64,000 nucleotides of DNA from assembly GCA_020442185.1 (NCBI GenBank), contig JAGRKS010000002.1:1-64000 (forward strand), given 5' to 3'. Every line of letters starts with the position of its first letter. The stretch's first letter is position 1. The DNA comes from Hyphomicrobiaceae bacterium (GTDB lineage: Bacteria; Pseudomonadota; Alphaproteobacteria; Rhizobiales; Hyphomicrobiaceae). Made by a program: the position numbers and the translations under genes. The notes beneath the pieces were generated by a model. That model was not told where the DNA came from, did not search any database, and saw nothing but the letters and a program-made list of their open reading frames with translations. This document shows, piece after piece, positions 17,461-24,869 of the stretch.

Positions 17461-18325
17461 GGCGTGCTCCCTCCCTGTGCAAAATTGCTTCTGCGCGGAT
17501 CGCCTCCATATGAAGTGACTCCCACTCCGGGACATCATTGTCCCATTCGATCAGCACCGGGCACCGGCCGGTACGGCGAACGACATGACGGAAGAGCTCC
17601 CACACAGGATCTACGACCTGCGTCCCGTGCGAATCGATAAGGAGCGTGCGGCCCGTGTCATCGGCGTCCACCGAGTGACCGCCAAGATGAATTTCGCCCA
17701 CACGTTCGATCGGGAATTCATCGATGTAGGCGACCGGATCGAAGCCGTGGTTTGTAGCAGAAACGAAGACATTGTTGACGTCGAGCAGAAGGCCGCAGCC
17801 GGTTCGTTCCGATATTTGCTTGATGAAATCCACTTCGCTCATTTCGGATGCGTCGAACACCACATACGTCGAGGGATTTTCGAGGAGTATCTGCCGCTTC
17901 AACGTCGATTGGATCTGATCGACGTGGCTGCATACACGTTGCAGCGTCTGACAATTATAGGGGACTGGCAGAAGATCATTGAAGAACGTGCCCTCATGCG
18001 TTGACCAGGCCAGATGCTCGGATACGAGGCCCGGCTGATAGCAATCGCAGACAGCCTTCAAACGCGCGAGGTGAAGCTGATCGAGTTCTTCATCAGCGCC
18101 GATCGACATGCCAACGCCATGCACGGACAACGGATACATCGAGCGAATGGCCGACAGATAGTGATGAGGCGGCCCACCGGCTTCCATGTAGTTCTCGGCG
18201 TGGACCTCGAACCAGCCGATGGCGGGTCGCGTCTTGAGAATATGCTGATAGTGCTCAGGCTTGAGCCCGACCCCGGCGCCAGCCGGGATCGGGTCTGCCA
18301 TCGCGCTCCGGGGGACAGCGCTCAT
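17447..18325 (-). CDS. bufB: DUF692 / MNIO multinuclear iron oxidase of the bufferin system
   Basis: About 292 residues. The start is taken at 18325, nine bases after the precursor gene; an internal ATG at 18301 with GGAG is an alternative. The TIM-barrel DUF692 signature is complete: GVGLKPEHYQHIL, IGWFEVHAENYM, LSVHGVGMSIG, LVSEHLAWSTH, ILLENPSTYV, CGLLLDVNNVFVSA, GEIHLGGHS, ILIEWDNDVPEW. The His, Asp, Asn and Glu residues in these motifs bind the iron ions. MNIO enzymes modify cysteines of a precursor peptide to sulfur heterocycles, here probably those of the DUF2282 protein. Second gene of the SigF-type operon. Confidence 0.9.
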   Translation of the reverse strand: MSAVPRSAMADPIPAGAGVGLKPEHYQHILKTRPAIGWFEVHAENYMEAGGPPHHYLSAIRSMYPLSVHGVGMSIGADEELDQLHLARLKAVCDCYQPGLVSEHLAWSTHEGTFFNDLLPVPYNCQTLQRVCSHVDQIQSTLKRQILLENPSTYVVFDASEMSEVDFIKQISERTGCGLLLDVNNVFVSATNHGFDPVAYIDEFPIERVGEIHLGGHSVDADDTGRTLLIDSHGTQVVDPVWELFRHVVRRTGRCPVLIEWDNDVPEWESLHMEAIRAEAILHREGARHAVA

Positions 18326-18333
18326 GGCACGGC

Positions 18334-18657
18334 TCAGGCTTCGCTGCAGTCGTACTTGCCGCCACGATCGCCGATGCACTGCAGGCTACCGTTGCCATGT
18401 GGCGTCGAGACCTGCTCGCAGGTGCCCTTCTTGACCAGGCTCCAGGCGTTGCCCTGGTAGTCGACCGTCGAGGTGCCTGCACACGTCGTGCCCTTGCCGG
18501 CCTTGCAGTCATTCTTCCCGGCCAGCGCTACGCCGTAGCACTTCTCCATATTCTTCATGTCCATCTGCGCATTGGCGTCCGTCGCTGCCATGCCGAGGGC
18601 GGCGGCAAAAGCACCTGCGAGGGCCAGCGACGAGATCTGAGTGGTCTTACGATCCAT
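18334..18657 (-). CDS. bufA: Bufferin precursor (DUF2282, RiPP metallophore)
   Basis: 107 residues from the ATG at 18657 (AGGGA upstream). A Sec signal peptide ([20 protein letters not shown]) precedes a core with the DUF2282 pattern [38 protein letters not shown]. The four core cysteines are the expected modification sites; two more (LQC, YDC) sit near the C-terminus. Bufferins are exported, cysteine-modified peptides that chelate copper and raise metal tolerance. The gene is followed at once by the oxidase, partner and DoxX genes. A SigF-type promoter lies 54 bp upstream, as expected for metal-stress control. Called from the family pattern; metal specificity is not readable from sequence. 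Confidence 0.9.
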   Translation of the reverse strand: MDRKTTQISSLALAGAFAAALGMAATDANAQMDMKNMEKCYGVALAGKNDCKAGKGTTCAGTSTVDYQGNAWSLVKKGTCEQVSTPHGNGSLQCIGDRGGKYDCSEA

Positions 18658-18710
18658 GATTAAATCCCTTTTGTTGACTTCGGAGGCGCCAAGCGCCCCA
18701 CGCAATCAAG

Positions 18711-18736
18711 TTCGAAGGGACGAGTGCAAAGGTTAC
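18711..18736 (-). promoter_or_regulatory. Putative ECF SigF promoter of the bufferin operon
   Basis: Minus strand: GTAACC (18736-18731), 16 bases, CGAA (18714-18711). The predicted transcript start is near 18704, giving a leader of about 46 nt to the bufA ATG at 18657. Exact match to three sister sites in this window. It lies in the 333-bp gap between bufA and the divergent porin gene; the rest of that gap shows nothing recognisable. Confidence 0.8.
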
Positions 18737-18990
18737 GGCCGTCGTGCTGCGACAGCGCGCGACAGCCGCTCTGCCGATCACGAATGCTTGATTATGTGCG
18801 GGAGCAAAAAACTTTGGAGCGGGGTCCGCCAGCAAACCGAGCAGGCGTCGTTTCACGCGTTGCCGTCCCGCCACACGCGCTAAAGGCTGAATAAAGCGAC
18901 TGCGGCTAACGTTCCAATACATCGTGGCCCGCAGCCTGCTGGGCCGTCGGAATCAAAAATTTGTCTGGCGTCCCGAAACAGGGGGAATTT

Positions 18991-20283
18991 ATGAGACGAC
19001 ATTTTCTCACCGTGGCACTGTTGACCTCGGTCGCAGCGTTCACAACACCCGCAGTGGCCGCCGACCTGGGAGGTGACTGCTGCGCCGATCTGGAAGAACG
19101 GATTAGCGAACTCGAGGCGACCACCGTCCGCAAGGGCAACCGCAAGGTGTCTGTCGCCATCTCTGGCTGGGTCGCCGAACAGGTGATGTTCTGGGACGAT
19201 GGTACCGAGAGCAACGTCTATGTCACTGGGCTCGGCACAACCCTCTCGAGCCACTTCAAGTTGACCGGCTCCGCGCAGATCGCACCGGGATGGCAGGCTG
19301 GCTACGTTGTACACATCGAGGCCAACGCCGCTGATCCTCTGGCCGTCGATCAGGACCGCGACGATGCACTCCTGACGGGCACGACGCACAACCTGCAGAC
19401 CTACTGGTACTTGAGTTCCGAAAAGTACGGCAAAGTTTCCGTTGGGCTTGTTTCGCAGGCTTCCGACAACACGGCAATCCTCGTCGACGGATCCGGCTCT
19501 CTGGTGCCGGCCAACTGGGTGATCTTCGACAACGTCAGCTTCAAGCTGCGCGACGGTGCCGGAAACTTCATCAACGTCGGTGGTGCTGATCTGCGTTGGG
19601 CTGACGTGGCCATGTGCCACCACATCGATGCAGGCATCGGCGCCGACTGCAACGGCGTGCCGTTGAACGCGGTGCGTTACGACTCGCCGACCTTCGGTGG
19701 GTTCTCGGTCTCGGCTTCATGGGGCGAGGACGACTTCTGGGATGTCGCGGTCCGCTATGCCGGCGAGTTCAACGGCGTCAAGGTGGCGATTGCCGGTGCC
19801 TACTCGAACTCGACGGAAGGCCTTGGCGATACCGGTCTCGGCGGCGGACACGAGTCCGACTATTACCAGATCGGTGCCTACGTCCAGCACACACCGACTG
19901 GCCTCTTCCTCTACGGCGCATATGGCCGTGAGGAAAATGAGCACAGGACCGCCAACCTCGGCCTCGCCATTCCCGACAGCGACTTCTATTACCTGAAGGC
20001 CGGCCTTCGCCGCAAATTCCACCCGCTCGGCCACACGGTGCTGTTCGGCGAATATGGCCAGCATGACGACATGATGAGCCAGGCATTGATCGAGGACGGC
20101 GTGACCGGCACAGAGATGCAGCGTTGGGGCCTCGGCATCGTGCAGGAGATTGACGCTGCCGCAATGTCCCTGTTCCTCGTCTACCGCAATATCGAGGGTG
20201 ACATCGACAACCTTGGAGGCGCAGTCAATGTTGACCTCGACGAACTTCAGATCGTCAAGTTCGGCGCTCTGATCAACTTCTAA
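18991..20283 (+). CDS. Alphaproteobacterial outer-membrane porin
   Basis: 430 residues. The ATG at 18991 has a strong AGGGGGA upstream and gives the signal peptide RRHFLTVALLTSVAAFTTPA. A short N-terminal coiled-coil-like segment (CCADLEERISELEATTV) precedes a beta-barrel typical of Rhizobiales porins: KVSVAISGWVAEQVMFWDDG, alternating strands throughout (GGFSVSASWGEDDFWDVAVR), and C-terminal KFGALINF ending in Phe, the signal for the outer-membrane assembly machinery. It should form a general diffusion trimer. It stands alone, with a terminator downstream, and is divergent from the bufferin operon. Cys pairs (CC at the mature start; CHH and DC in a loop) are unusual for porins. Confidence 0.85.
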   Translation: MRRHFLTVALLTSVAAFTTPAVAADLGGDCCADLEERISELEATTVRKGNRKVSVAISGWVAEQVMFWDDGTESNVYVTGLGTTLSSHFKLTGSAQIAPGWQAGYVVHIEANAADPLAVDQDRDDALLTGTTHNLQTYWYLSSEKYGKVSVGLVSQASDNTAILVDGSGSLVPANWVIFDNVSFKLRDGAGNFINVGGADLRWADVAMCHHIDAGIGADCNGVPLNAVRYDSPTFGGFSVSASWGEDDFWDVAVRYAGEFNGVKVAIAGAYSNSTEGLGDTGLGGGHESDYYQIGAYVQHTPTGLFLYGAYGREENEHRTANLGLAIPDSDFYYLKAGLRRKFHPLGHTVLFGEYGQHDDMMSQALIEDGVTGTEMQRWGLGIVQEIDAAAMSLFLVYRNIEGDIDNLGGAVNVDLDELQIVKFGALINF

Positions 20284-20338
20284 GTACCGCGTATTCACTA
20301 CACTACCGCTTACTACCCAATCTGCACGACCCCCCTAG

Positions 20339-20379
20339 GAGGCTGCTTCTGACTCCCGTCTGAGCAGCCTCATTTTTTT
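20339..20379 (+). terminator. Rho-independent terminator after the porin gene
   Basis: A perfect 9-bp stem, GAGGCTGCT (20339-20347) with AGCAGCCTC (20363-20371), a 15-nt loop, then a run of seven T at 20373-20379. It ends the porin transcript. Confidence 0.9.
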
Positions 20380-20429
20380 GCCTGGTGGAAGGCGCACGGA
20401 GAGACTTGCTGAACTGGGCCGCGCGGCGC

Positions 20430-21101
20430 TCAGGCCTTGCGTACCTCGAAAGCGTATCCCTGACCCCGCACGGTGCGGATCAGACAATCCGGATGCGCGA
20501 GCTTCTTGCGCAAGCGGTGCACGTAGACCTCGATGATATCGATGGCCGTTTCATCGTCGATCGAGAATATCCTCGATGCGATGAAGTCCTTGCTGACAAT
20601 TTTCCCGCAGTGACTGACAAGCACGCTGAGGACGCTGCGCTCCCTTGCCGTCAGCTCGACGCTTTCTCCGGCGAGCGAGACATCCTGGGTGATCAGATCG
20701 ATCCTGACGGGACCGACAGAGAGCGCGGAATTGAGTGGCTGCGCCTCCCCTCTCAGCGAAAGCCTGATCCTGGTCTCGAGCTCGATCGGTCTTATGGGCT
20801 TCAGGATGAAATCGTCCGCGGAGAGGTTGATGAGTTCCGACAACGCTCCGGATGAAATGTCTCGCGCCATCACAACGAGCCTCGGCGCCGGCCAGCGATG
20901 TCTCATTCGCCCCAGCGCCAAACGGCTCTCGGAATCTGCATCGTCAAGATCCAGCAGAAGAATATCATAGTGGCTCAGGGCAAGTAGTTCCTCGGCCTCG
21001 CCAACCGTTGCAATCTGGTCGACAAGGCATTTCCTGGCCTTGAGCATCTGCGCAAGAACCGCATTTTGCGAGCCGCTACGCCCTATGAGCAGAACCTTCA
21101 T
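20430..21101 (-). CDS. OmpR/PhoB-family response regulator
   Basis: 223 residues. The receiver domain (1-118) has HYDILLLDLDDADSESR with the likely phospho-acceptor Asp, and the conserved Lys in DDFILKPIRP. The C-terminal winged-helix domain is complete (ELTARERSVLSVLVSHCGKI, IDIIEVYVHRLRKKL, IRTVRGQGYAFEV). The usual acidic pair after beta-1 is weak (LLIGRSGSQ instead of a DD motif), so phosphorylation may be altered or absent. No histidine kinase adjoins it. It faces the porin gene tail to tail and could regulate the porin or the envelope response, which is only a suggestion. Confidence 0.85.
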   Translation of the reverse strand: MKVLLIGRSGSQNAVLAQMLKARKCLVDQIATVGEAEELLALSHYDILLLDLDDADSESRLALGRMRHRWPAPRLVVMARDISSGALSELINLSADDFILKPIRPIELETRIRLSLRGEAQPLNSALSVGPVRIDLITQDVSLAGESVELTARERSVLSVLVSHCGKIVSKDFIASRIFSIDDETAIDIIEVYVHRLRKKLAHPDCLIRTVRGQGYAFEVRKA

Positions 21102-21138
21102 GGCGTCCCGTTTCTGCTATTCTTGTTGTTGGTAACGG

Positions 21139-21221
21139 TGGGCGGGGCGGAAGGAATCGAACCCTCTGCGGAAAGTCGAGGCTGGAGGCACTCATTTCCG
21201 GTCCACCACGGACGCACCCCG
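21139..21221 (-). other. tRNA-like element without a recognisable anticodon arm
   Basis: On the minus strand the element has a 7-bp acceptor-like stem (CGGGGTG at 21221-21215 with CGCCCCG at 21149-21143), a 4-bp D-like stem (TCCG/CGGA), a proper T-arm (GAGGG-TTCGATT-CCTTC), and a 3' end reading C-CCA. The middle 29 bases do not form a normal anticodon stem-loop; instead CGGAAA can pair with TTTCCG to make one long hairpin. It is therefore either a decayed tRNA gene or a structured RNA of tRNA-like shape. It is not assigned an amino acid. Confidence 0.35.
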
Positions 21222-21348
21222 AATCAGAAGTGGATGAGGCAATCGGTAGAAGGGGTGAGACGGGCCGGCCAATGCGTGGGCATGGCCGGCCCGCGTGTCC
21301 ATTCAGGATCGCTGGCCACTCTTTCAGCCCCGAAGGACCGGAGAGCCG

Positions 21349-21492
21349 CTACTTTCCGCCGGTGATGCCGTTCGGATGAACGATGCTGCCGGTTTTCACC
21401 AGATCGGAAAGAACACGATCGCCTCCCTTTGCGGACGCGATGCTGGGTGCGGCGAGGACAAGAAGCGCGAAACTCAACATGAAAATCTTCAT
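21349..21492 (-). CDS. 47-residue secreted peptide under a SigF-type promoter
   Basis: A short gene with GAGGAG upstream of the ATG at 21492. It encodes a signal peptide (MKIFMLSFALLVLAAPSIAS-A) and a mature peptide of about 26 residues (KGGDRVLSDLVKTGSIVHPN, then GITGGK). The mature part has no cysteine and one histidine. I recognise no family. A perfect GTAACC-N16-CGAA promoter lies about 60 bp upstream on the same strand, so it is likely induced with the bufferin operon. It is divergent from the sigF-nrsF operon. The role is unknown; a small exported stress peptide is all that can be said. Confidence 0.7.
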   Translation of the reverse strand: MKIFMLSFALLVLAAPSIASAKGGDRVLSDLVKTGSIVHPNGITGGK

Positions 21493-21554
21493 TACAAAGC
21501 TCCTCTACGATAACTAATGGACGCGGGTAATTCCGAGCCATTCTGCTTAAGAGC

Positions 21555-21580
21555 TTCGCCAGGATCGGAACCTCGGTTAC
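21555..21580 (-). promoter_or_regulatory. Putative ECF SigF promoter of the small secreted peptide
   Basis: Minus strand: GTAACC (21580-21575), 16 bases, CGAA (21558-21555), with a start near 21548 and a leader of about 55 nt to the ATG at 21492. It sits in the gap upstream of sigF but points away from it; I found no equivalent box directed at sigF. Confidence 0.75.
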
Positions 21581-21722
21581 CTTTCTCGATCCACATGGGC
21601 GTCACGTTGTCTTGAGAAGGTCGTGAAAGATTGTTGTGGGATAGGATGACCAGACCGATCACTGCTCATTCCCAGAGGCGCCGTTGGCACTTCGCAACCA
21701 CCCAAGCGCCGGACCCTGCCCG

Positions 21723-22295
21723 ATGACGCAACACGAGCCGCAATCCAGCCGAGCAGCTCGCGACGAACTCTGGCGCGACTGGATGCGTGCGGCTCAAGAT
21801 GGCGACAACTCCGCCTACACCCGGCTGCTCGCCGATATTCTGCCGGTGGTGCGCGCAATGGTCCGTCGCAAGTGGCGGAACGCGAACGACGTCGAGGACA
21901 TCGTCCAGGATGTCCTGCTCTCAATCCATGTTGTGCGGCATACCTACGATCCTGGGCGTCCGTTCGGGCCCTGGCTGTCGACGATCACGGCGCGCCGCAT
22001 TGCTGACGCCGCCCGGCGCACCTCGGCGCGTTCGGCCAACGAAACCACGGTCGAGATCATGCCTGAAACCTCTTTGCAGGATGAAACGAAGAGTGATCAG
22101 GACGTTCTTGACGATCACGGTGAGATCCAACGTGCGCTGGCGGGCTTATCGGCAACTCAGCGGCAGGCGATCAAGCTCATGAAAATTCAAGGCCTGTCTC
22201 TGGAGGAGGCGTCTGCTGTGACAGGCAAGAGTGTTTCAGCCCTCAAGGTGACTGTCCATCGGGCTATGAAAGTGATGCGGCGGATATTGGAATGA
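21723..22295 (+). CDS. sigF: ECF RNA polymerase sigma factor, SigF type
   Basis: 190 residues from the ATG at 21723; an in-frame upstream start at 21684 is possible, and neither has a good ribosome-binding site. Region 2 is clear (AYTRLLADILPVVRAMVRRK, NDVEDIVQDVLLSIHVVRHT, FGPWLSTITARRIADAARR), and so is region 4 (ALAGLSATQRQAIKLMKIQG, LSLEEASAVTGKSVSALKVT, VHRAMKVMRRIL). Its 4-bp overlap with a DUF1109 gene marks it as the sigF-nrsF pair, which in Caulobacter responds to chromate, cadmium and copper and controls DUF2282/DUF692 genes. Four GTAACC-N16-CGAA sites in this window are the proposed targets. Confidence 0.9.
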   Translation: MTQHEPQSSRAARDELWRDWMRAAQDGDNSAYTRLLADILPVVRAMVRRKWRNANDVEDIVQDVLLSIHVVRHTYDPGRPFGPWLSTITARRIADAARRTSARSANETTVEIMPETSLQDETKSDQDVLDDHGEIQRALAGLSATQRQAIKLMKIQGLSLEEASAVTGKSVSALKVTVHRAMKVMRRILE

Positions 22296-22969
22296 ACGGA
22301 TCGACAGAGAGAGACACGGATGCGCTCGTGGGCGCCCTCGCCGGGTGCGCTGCCCCCGTCCGGAGGCTGCGTTCTCCTCACCTGCGCATGGCGATCTGGT
22401 TCATGATCTCCGTAATGTTCGCTGCTCTGGTGGTCGCTGCCATGGGCTTGAGGCCCGATATCGGCCTAAGGCTCCAGGAGCCACAGTTCGTGGTCGAAGT
22501 GGTTGCCGCGTTGATGACGAGCATGCTTGCAGCCGGTGCAGCCTTCTGTGCCGGTTGCCCTGGACGCCCGCTCTGGGAACGATTTGCGCCATTGCCCGCT
22601 CTTGGCGTCTGGCTTGCCTCTCTGGGTACCGGATGCTGGGCAGCGTGGATCTCGACGGGGCCAGAAGGTCTGCGGATCACACCGGACCTGATGTGCTTCC
22701 CCTATATCGTCCTTGTCGGAAGTGTACCGGCTGTCTTGATCCTGGCAATGATAAGACGAGGCGCTCCGATCGCCCCGATAACAGCGACCATGCTGGCCGC
22801 CCTCGCCGCGGCGTCACTAGGTGCCGCAGCGCTACGTCTCTTTCATCAGCAGGACGCCAGCCTGATGGTGCTGACATGGCACGTCGGCTCCGTCGCGATT
22901 CTGACAGGGATTGGAGCGTTGATCGGGCGCTCATTCCTGCGCTGGCCGCAAAATGCCAAGACCTACTGA
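22292..22969 (+). CDS. nrsF: DUF1109 anti-sigma factor (NrsF type)
   Basis: 225 residues with about six transmembrane helices (MAIWFMISVMFAALVVAAMG; VVEVVAALMTSMLAAGAAFC; FAPLPALGVWLASLGTGCWA; CFPYIVLVGSVPAVLILAMI; TATMLAALAAASLGAAALRL; SVAILTGIGALIGRSFLR) after a short cytoplasmic N-terminus that would hold the sigma factor. DUF1109 proteins are membrane anti-sigma factors in which conserved cysteines mediate metal sensing; here Cys residues lie at AAFCAGCPG, GTGCW and DLMCFPY. Translationally coupled to sigF (4-bp overlap). The DUF302 gene that follows may belong to the same transcript. Confidence 0.85.
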   Translation: MNGSTERDTDALVGALAGCAAPVRRLRSPHLRMAIWFMISVMFAALVVAAMGLRPDIGLRLQEPQFVVEVVAALMTSMLAAGAAFCAGCPGRPLWERFAPLPALGVWLASLGTGCWAAWISTGPEGLRITPDLMCFPYIVLVGSVPAVLILAMIRRGAPIAPITATMLAALAAASLGAAALRLFHQQDASLMVLTWHVGSVAILTGIGALIGRSFLRWPQNAKTY

Positions 22970-22990
22970 CGTTTCCTTCTGAGGATCGCA

Positions 22991-23437
22991 ATGCGCTTCG
23001 TTTACGCTGCTCTGTTTCTTCTCGTTGCCTCGCTGACAACTCGTGCTGAAAGCCTCATCAAGATCGAGAGCCAACATGGCGTGAAGCAAACCGTCGACAG
23101 GCTTGCTGCAGCCATCGAGAAGCGCGGCATCAAGATCGCGGCACGTATCGACCATGCCGCGGCCACAAAGGCTGCCGACCTCGAGCTTGCTCCGACTGGG
23201 TTGGTGATATTCGGCAATCCCAAGCTCGGCACGCCGTTGATGCAGGAAGGCCCGACGATGGGGATCGACTTGCCGATGAAGATTCTGACCTGGCAGGACA
23301 ACTCCGGAAAAGTATGGATGACGTTTCCCGATCCAGAGGACCTCGAGTTCCGGCACGGCGTGAAGACGCACGACGAGATCTTCGCCAAGATGCGCAAGGC
23401 CCTGGACGGACTGACGCAGGCCGCCGGCGGCCAATAG
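22991..23437 (+). CDS. Secreted DUF302 domain protein
   Basis: 148 residues. The ATG at 22991 has TGAGG upstream and starts a signal peptide (RFVYAALFLLVASLTTRAES). The rest is a DUF302 domain: GVKQTVDRLAAAIEKRGIKI, ARIDHAAATKAADLELAPTG, LVIFGNPKLGTPLMQEGPTM, GIDLPMKILTWQDNSGKVWM. DUF302 proteins are small periplasmic or cytoplasmic proteins of unknown activity, often found near metal or redox stress genes. It follows nrsF by 21 bp and probably belongs to the sigF-nrsF operon. Confidence 0.8.
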   Translation: MRFVYAALFLLVASLTTRAESLIKIESQHGVKQTVDRLAAAIEKRGIKIAARIDHAAATKAADLELAPTGLVIFGNPKLGTPLMQEGPTMGIDLPMKILTWQDNSGKVWMTFPDPEDLEFRHGVKTHDEIFAKMRKALDGLTQAAGGQ

Positions 23438-23521
23438 TTCTCACGCAACACTGCACCCGGAATTGCCCGCAACACGATGGCCGCAACGCCAAACGAACGG
23501 CGATGCGGCCATCGCTCGTCG

Positions 23522-24094
23522 TTACGCAGCAGCCGACCACGCGCGGCTGGCGAAAACCTCGTCCACAGGCGTATGGAAGACGTGATTGGCGTAGTTGCTC
23601 AGCGTCTTGACCGAGATGGCGAGGATGACGCCGAGTATGTTCTTCTCCGAGTAGCCTGCGGCGCGGAACTCAGCCACATCGGCGTCCGTCGGCCTGCCGC
23701 GTGATGTCACCATCGTCGTGGTGAATTTGGCCAAAGCTGCGTACTTTGCGTCCGCGATCTGGTGCCCGTCGCGTATGGCGTCTGTCACGTCCTTCGGTAC
23801 CTTCGACATCGCGTCCGCTATGAAGCTGTGGGCCGCCATGCAGTAGTCGCAACCGTTGGCGCGGCTGATTGCGAGGAAGATCACCTCCTGCTCGACCGGA
23901 GTGAAACCGGTCTCGGCGCGGAATGCGTCATAGGCCGCTGCATAAGCCTCGAAGAGGGCCGGCTCATTGGCCATCGCGCCGTACATGTTTGGCACGAAGC
24001 CGAGCTTCTTCTTGGCCGCTTCGAGCAGTGTCTTGGCCTTGCCAACTGCGGTGTCGATCGTGAGCAGGGGCAAACCGGTGATGCGATATGTCAT
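23522..24094 (-). CDS. Carboxymuconolactone decarboxylase (AhpD-like) family protein
   Basis: 190 residues. The CMD/AhpD core carries the redox motif in NGCDYCMAAHSFIA (CxxC plus His, around residues 81-91), preceded by EQEVIFLAISRA, and the C-terminal repeat EKNILGVILAISVKTLSNY followed by ANHVFHTPVDE. These are features of uncharacterised peroxidase-related alkylhydroperoxidase-like proteins. It lies directly downstream of the TetR-family gene on the same strand, with a palindrome in the gap that resembles one upstream of the regulator, so it is the likely regulated target. Physiological substrate unknown; peroxide or electrophile defence is plausible. Confidence 0.85.
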   Translation of the reverse strand: MTYRITGLPLLTIDTAVGKAKTLLEAAKKKLGFVPNMYGAMANEPALFEAYAAAYDAFRAETGFTPVEQEVIFLAISRANGCDYCMAAHSFIADAMSKVPKDVTDAIRDGHQIADAKYAALAKFTTTMVTSRGRPTDADVAEFRAAGYSEKNILGVILAISVKTLSNYANHVFHTPVDEVFASRAWSAAA

Positions 24095-24208
24095 GTGCTG
24101 TCTCCGTTGTTGATACGCTTGCTAAGTGTTCACCAGACTGACCGTTTCGGGCGTGCATGGGCGGTGGTGATCCTTCTTTCTCCCACCCCAAACGCCTTCT
24201 GCTTTTTT

Positions 24209-24222
24209 GGAACGACCGTTCC
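24209..24222. promoter_or_regulatory. Inverted repeat, likely TetR operator upstream of the CMD gene
   Basis: GGAACG-AC-CGTTCC is a perfect 6-bp inverted repeat in the gap between the TetR gene and the CMD-family gene. It resembles the palindrome at 24858-24869 upstream of the regulator (GGAAyGAyCrTTCm). Confidence 0.6.
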
Positions 24223-24240
24223 ATTCCGGGTAAAAAAAAA

Positions 24241-24819
24241 TCAGTCGAGGCGCCGCATTGCCTCGTCGACGATGGCCTTGAGCAATGTCCCTTCGGGCCG
24301 GCTGCGCGTCAGCACCAGCAGTCCGAGCAGTGACGCGAGCAAACCACGCGCAGTCTCTGCCGGCCTGACATGTTGCGGAATATCGCCGGCCGACTTGCCC
24401 TTCCTGATCATGCGGACGAAAAAGTCCTCCACGTTCGCTTGCGCCGTCGCGACCAGCTTGCGGATTTCGCGGTCGTGGGCAGCGAGTTCGAGCGCCGTGT
24501 TGGTGATGAAGCAGCCCTTGTTGCCGCCCGCCTCCGATACGTCGCGTGTGAACGCGAGAAAGACCTGGCGAATGGCATCGCGGGGCTCGTAACGCTTCTC
24601 AAACCCAGCCAGCATATGTCTGCGCCTCTCGTCATAGCTGGCGAGTGCGGCAAGGAACAGCGCACGCTTGTCGCCAAACGTTGCGTAAAGACTGCCACGA
24701 TTGATGCCCATGCAGTCGACGAGATCCTGCATCGAGGTCGCCTCGAACCCGCGCGACCAGAAGGCTTCCAGCGCTTGTCCCAGCGCCTCCTGCTTGTTGA
24801 ACCGCTTCTCCAAGGGCAT
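24241..24819 (-). CDS. TetR/AcrR-family transcriptional repressor
   Basis: 192 residues. The ATG at 24819 with AGGAGAAG upstream is preferred to the in-frame ATG at 24867, which falls inside the operator palindrome. The N-terminal helix-turn-helix is typical of TetR (FNKQEALGQALEAFWSRGFE, ATSMQDLVDCMGINRGSLYA, TFGDKRALFLAAL). The ligand domain resembles the C-terminal domain of YxaF/NemR-like members (GGNKGCFITNTALELAAHD). It has Cys residues in CMGINRG and GCFITN that could sense electrophiles. It most likely represses itself and the downstream CMD-family gene. Confidence 0.9.
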   Translation of the reverse strand: MPLEKRFNKQEALGQALEAFWSRGFEATSMQDLVDCMGINRGSLYATFGDKRALFLAALASYDERRRHMLAGFEKRYEPRDAIRQVFLAFTRDVSEAGGNKGCFITNTALELAAHDREIRKLVATAQANVEDFFVRMIRKGKSAGDIPQHVRPAETARGLLASLLGLLVLTRSRPEGTLLKAIVDEAMRRLD

Positions 24820-24857
24820 CCGACCACTTCTCCTGCGGAAATCAAATAGCCTTTCTG

Positions 24858-24869
24858 GAATGATCATTC
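24858..24869. promoter_or_regulatory. Inverted repeat, likely TetR autoregulatory operator
   Basis: GAATGATCATTC is a perfect palindrome 39 bp upstream of the TetR start codon. With its flank (TGGAATGATCATTCA) it resembles the site at 24209-24222. Confidence 0.55.

Noticed and set aside
21139-21221. A functional tRNA gene
   Set aside because: Acceptor stem, T-arm and CCA are present, but no 5-bp anticodon stem with a 7-base loop can be drawn, so no amino acid was assigned.
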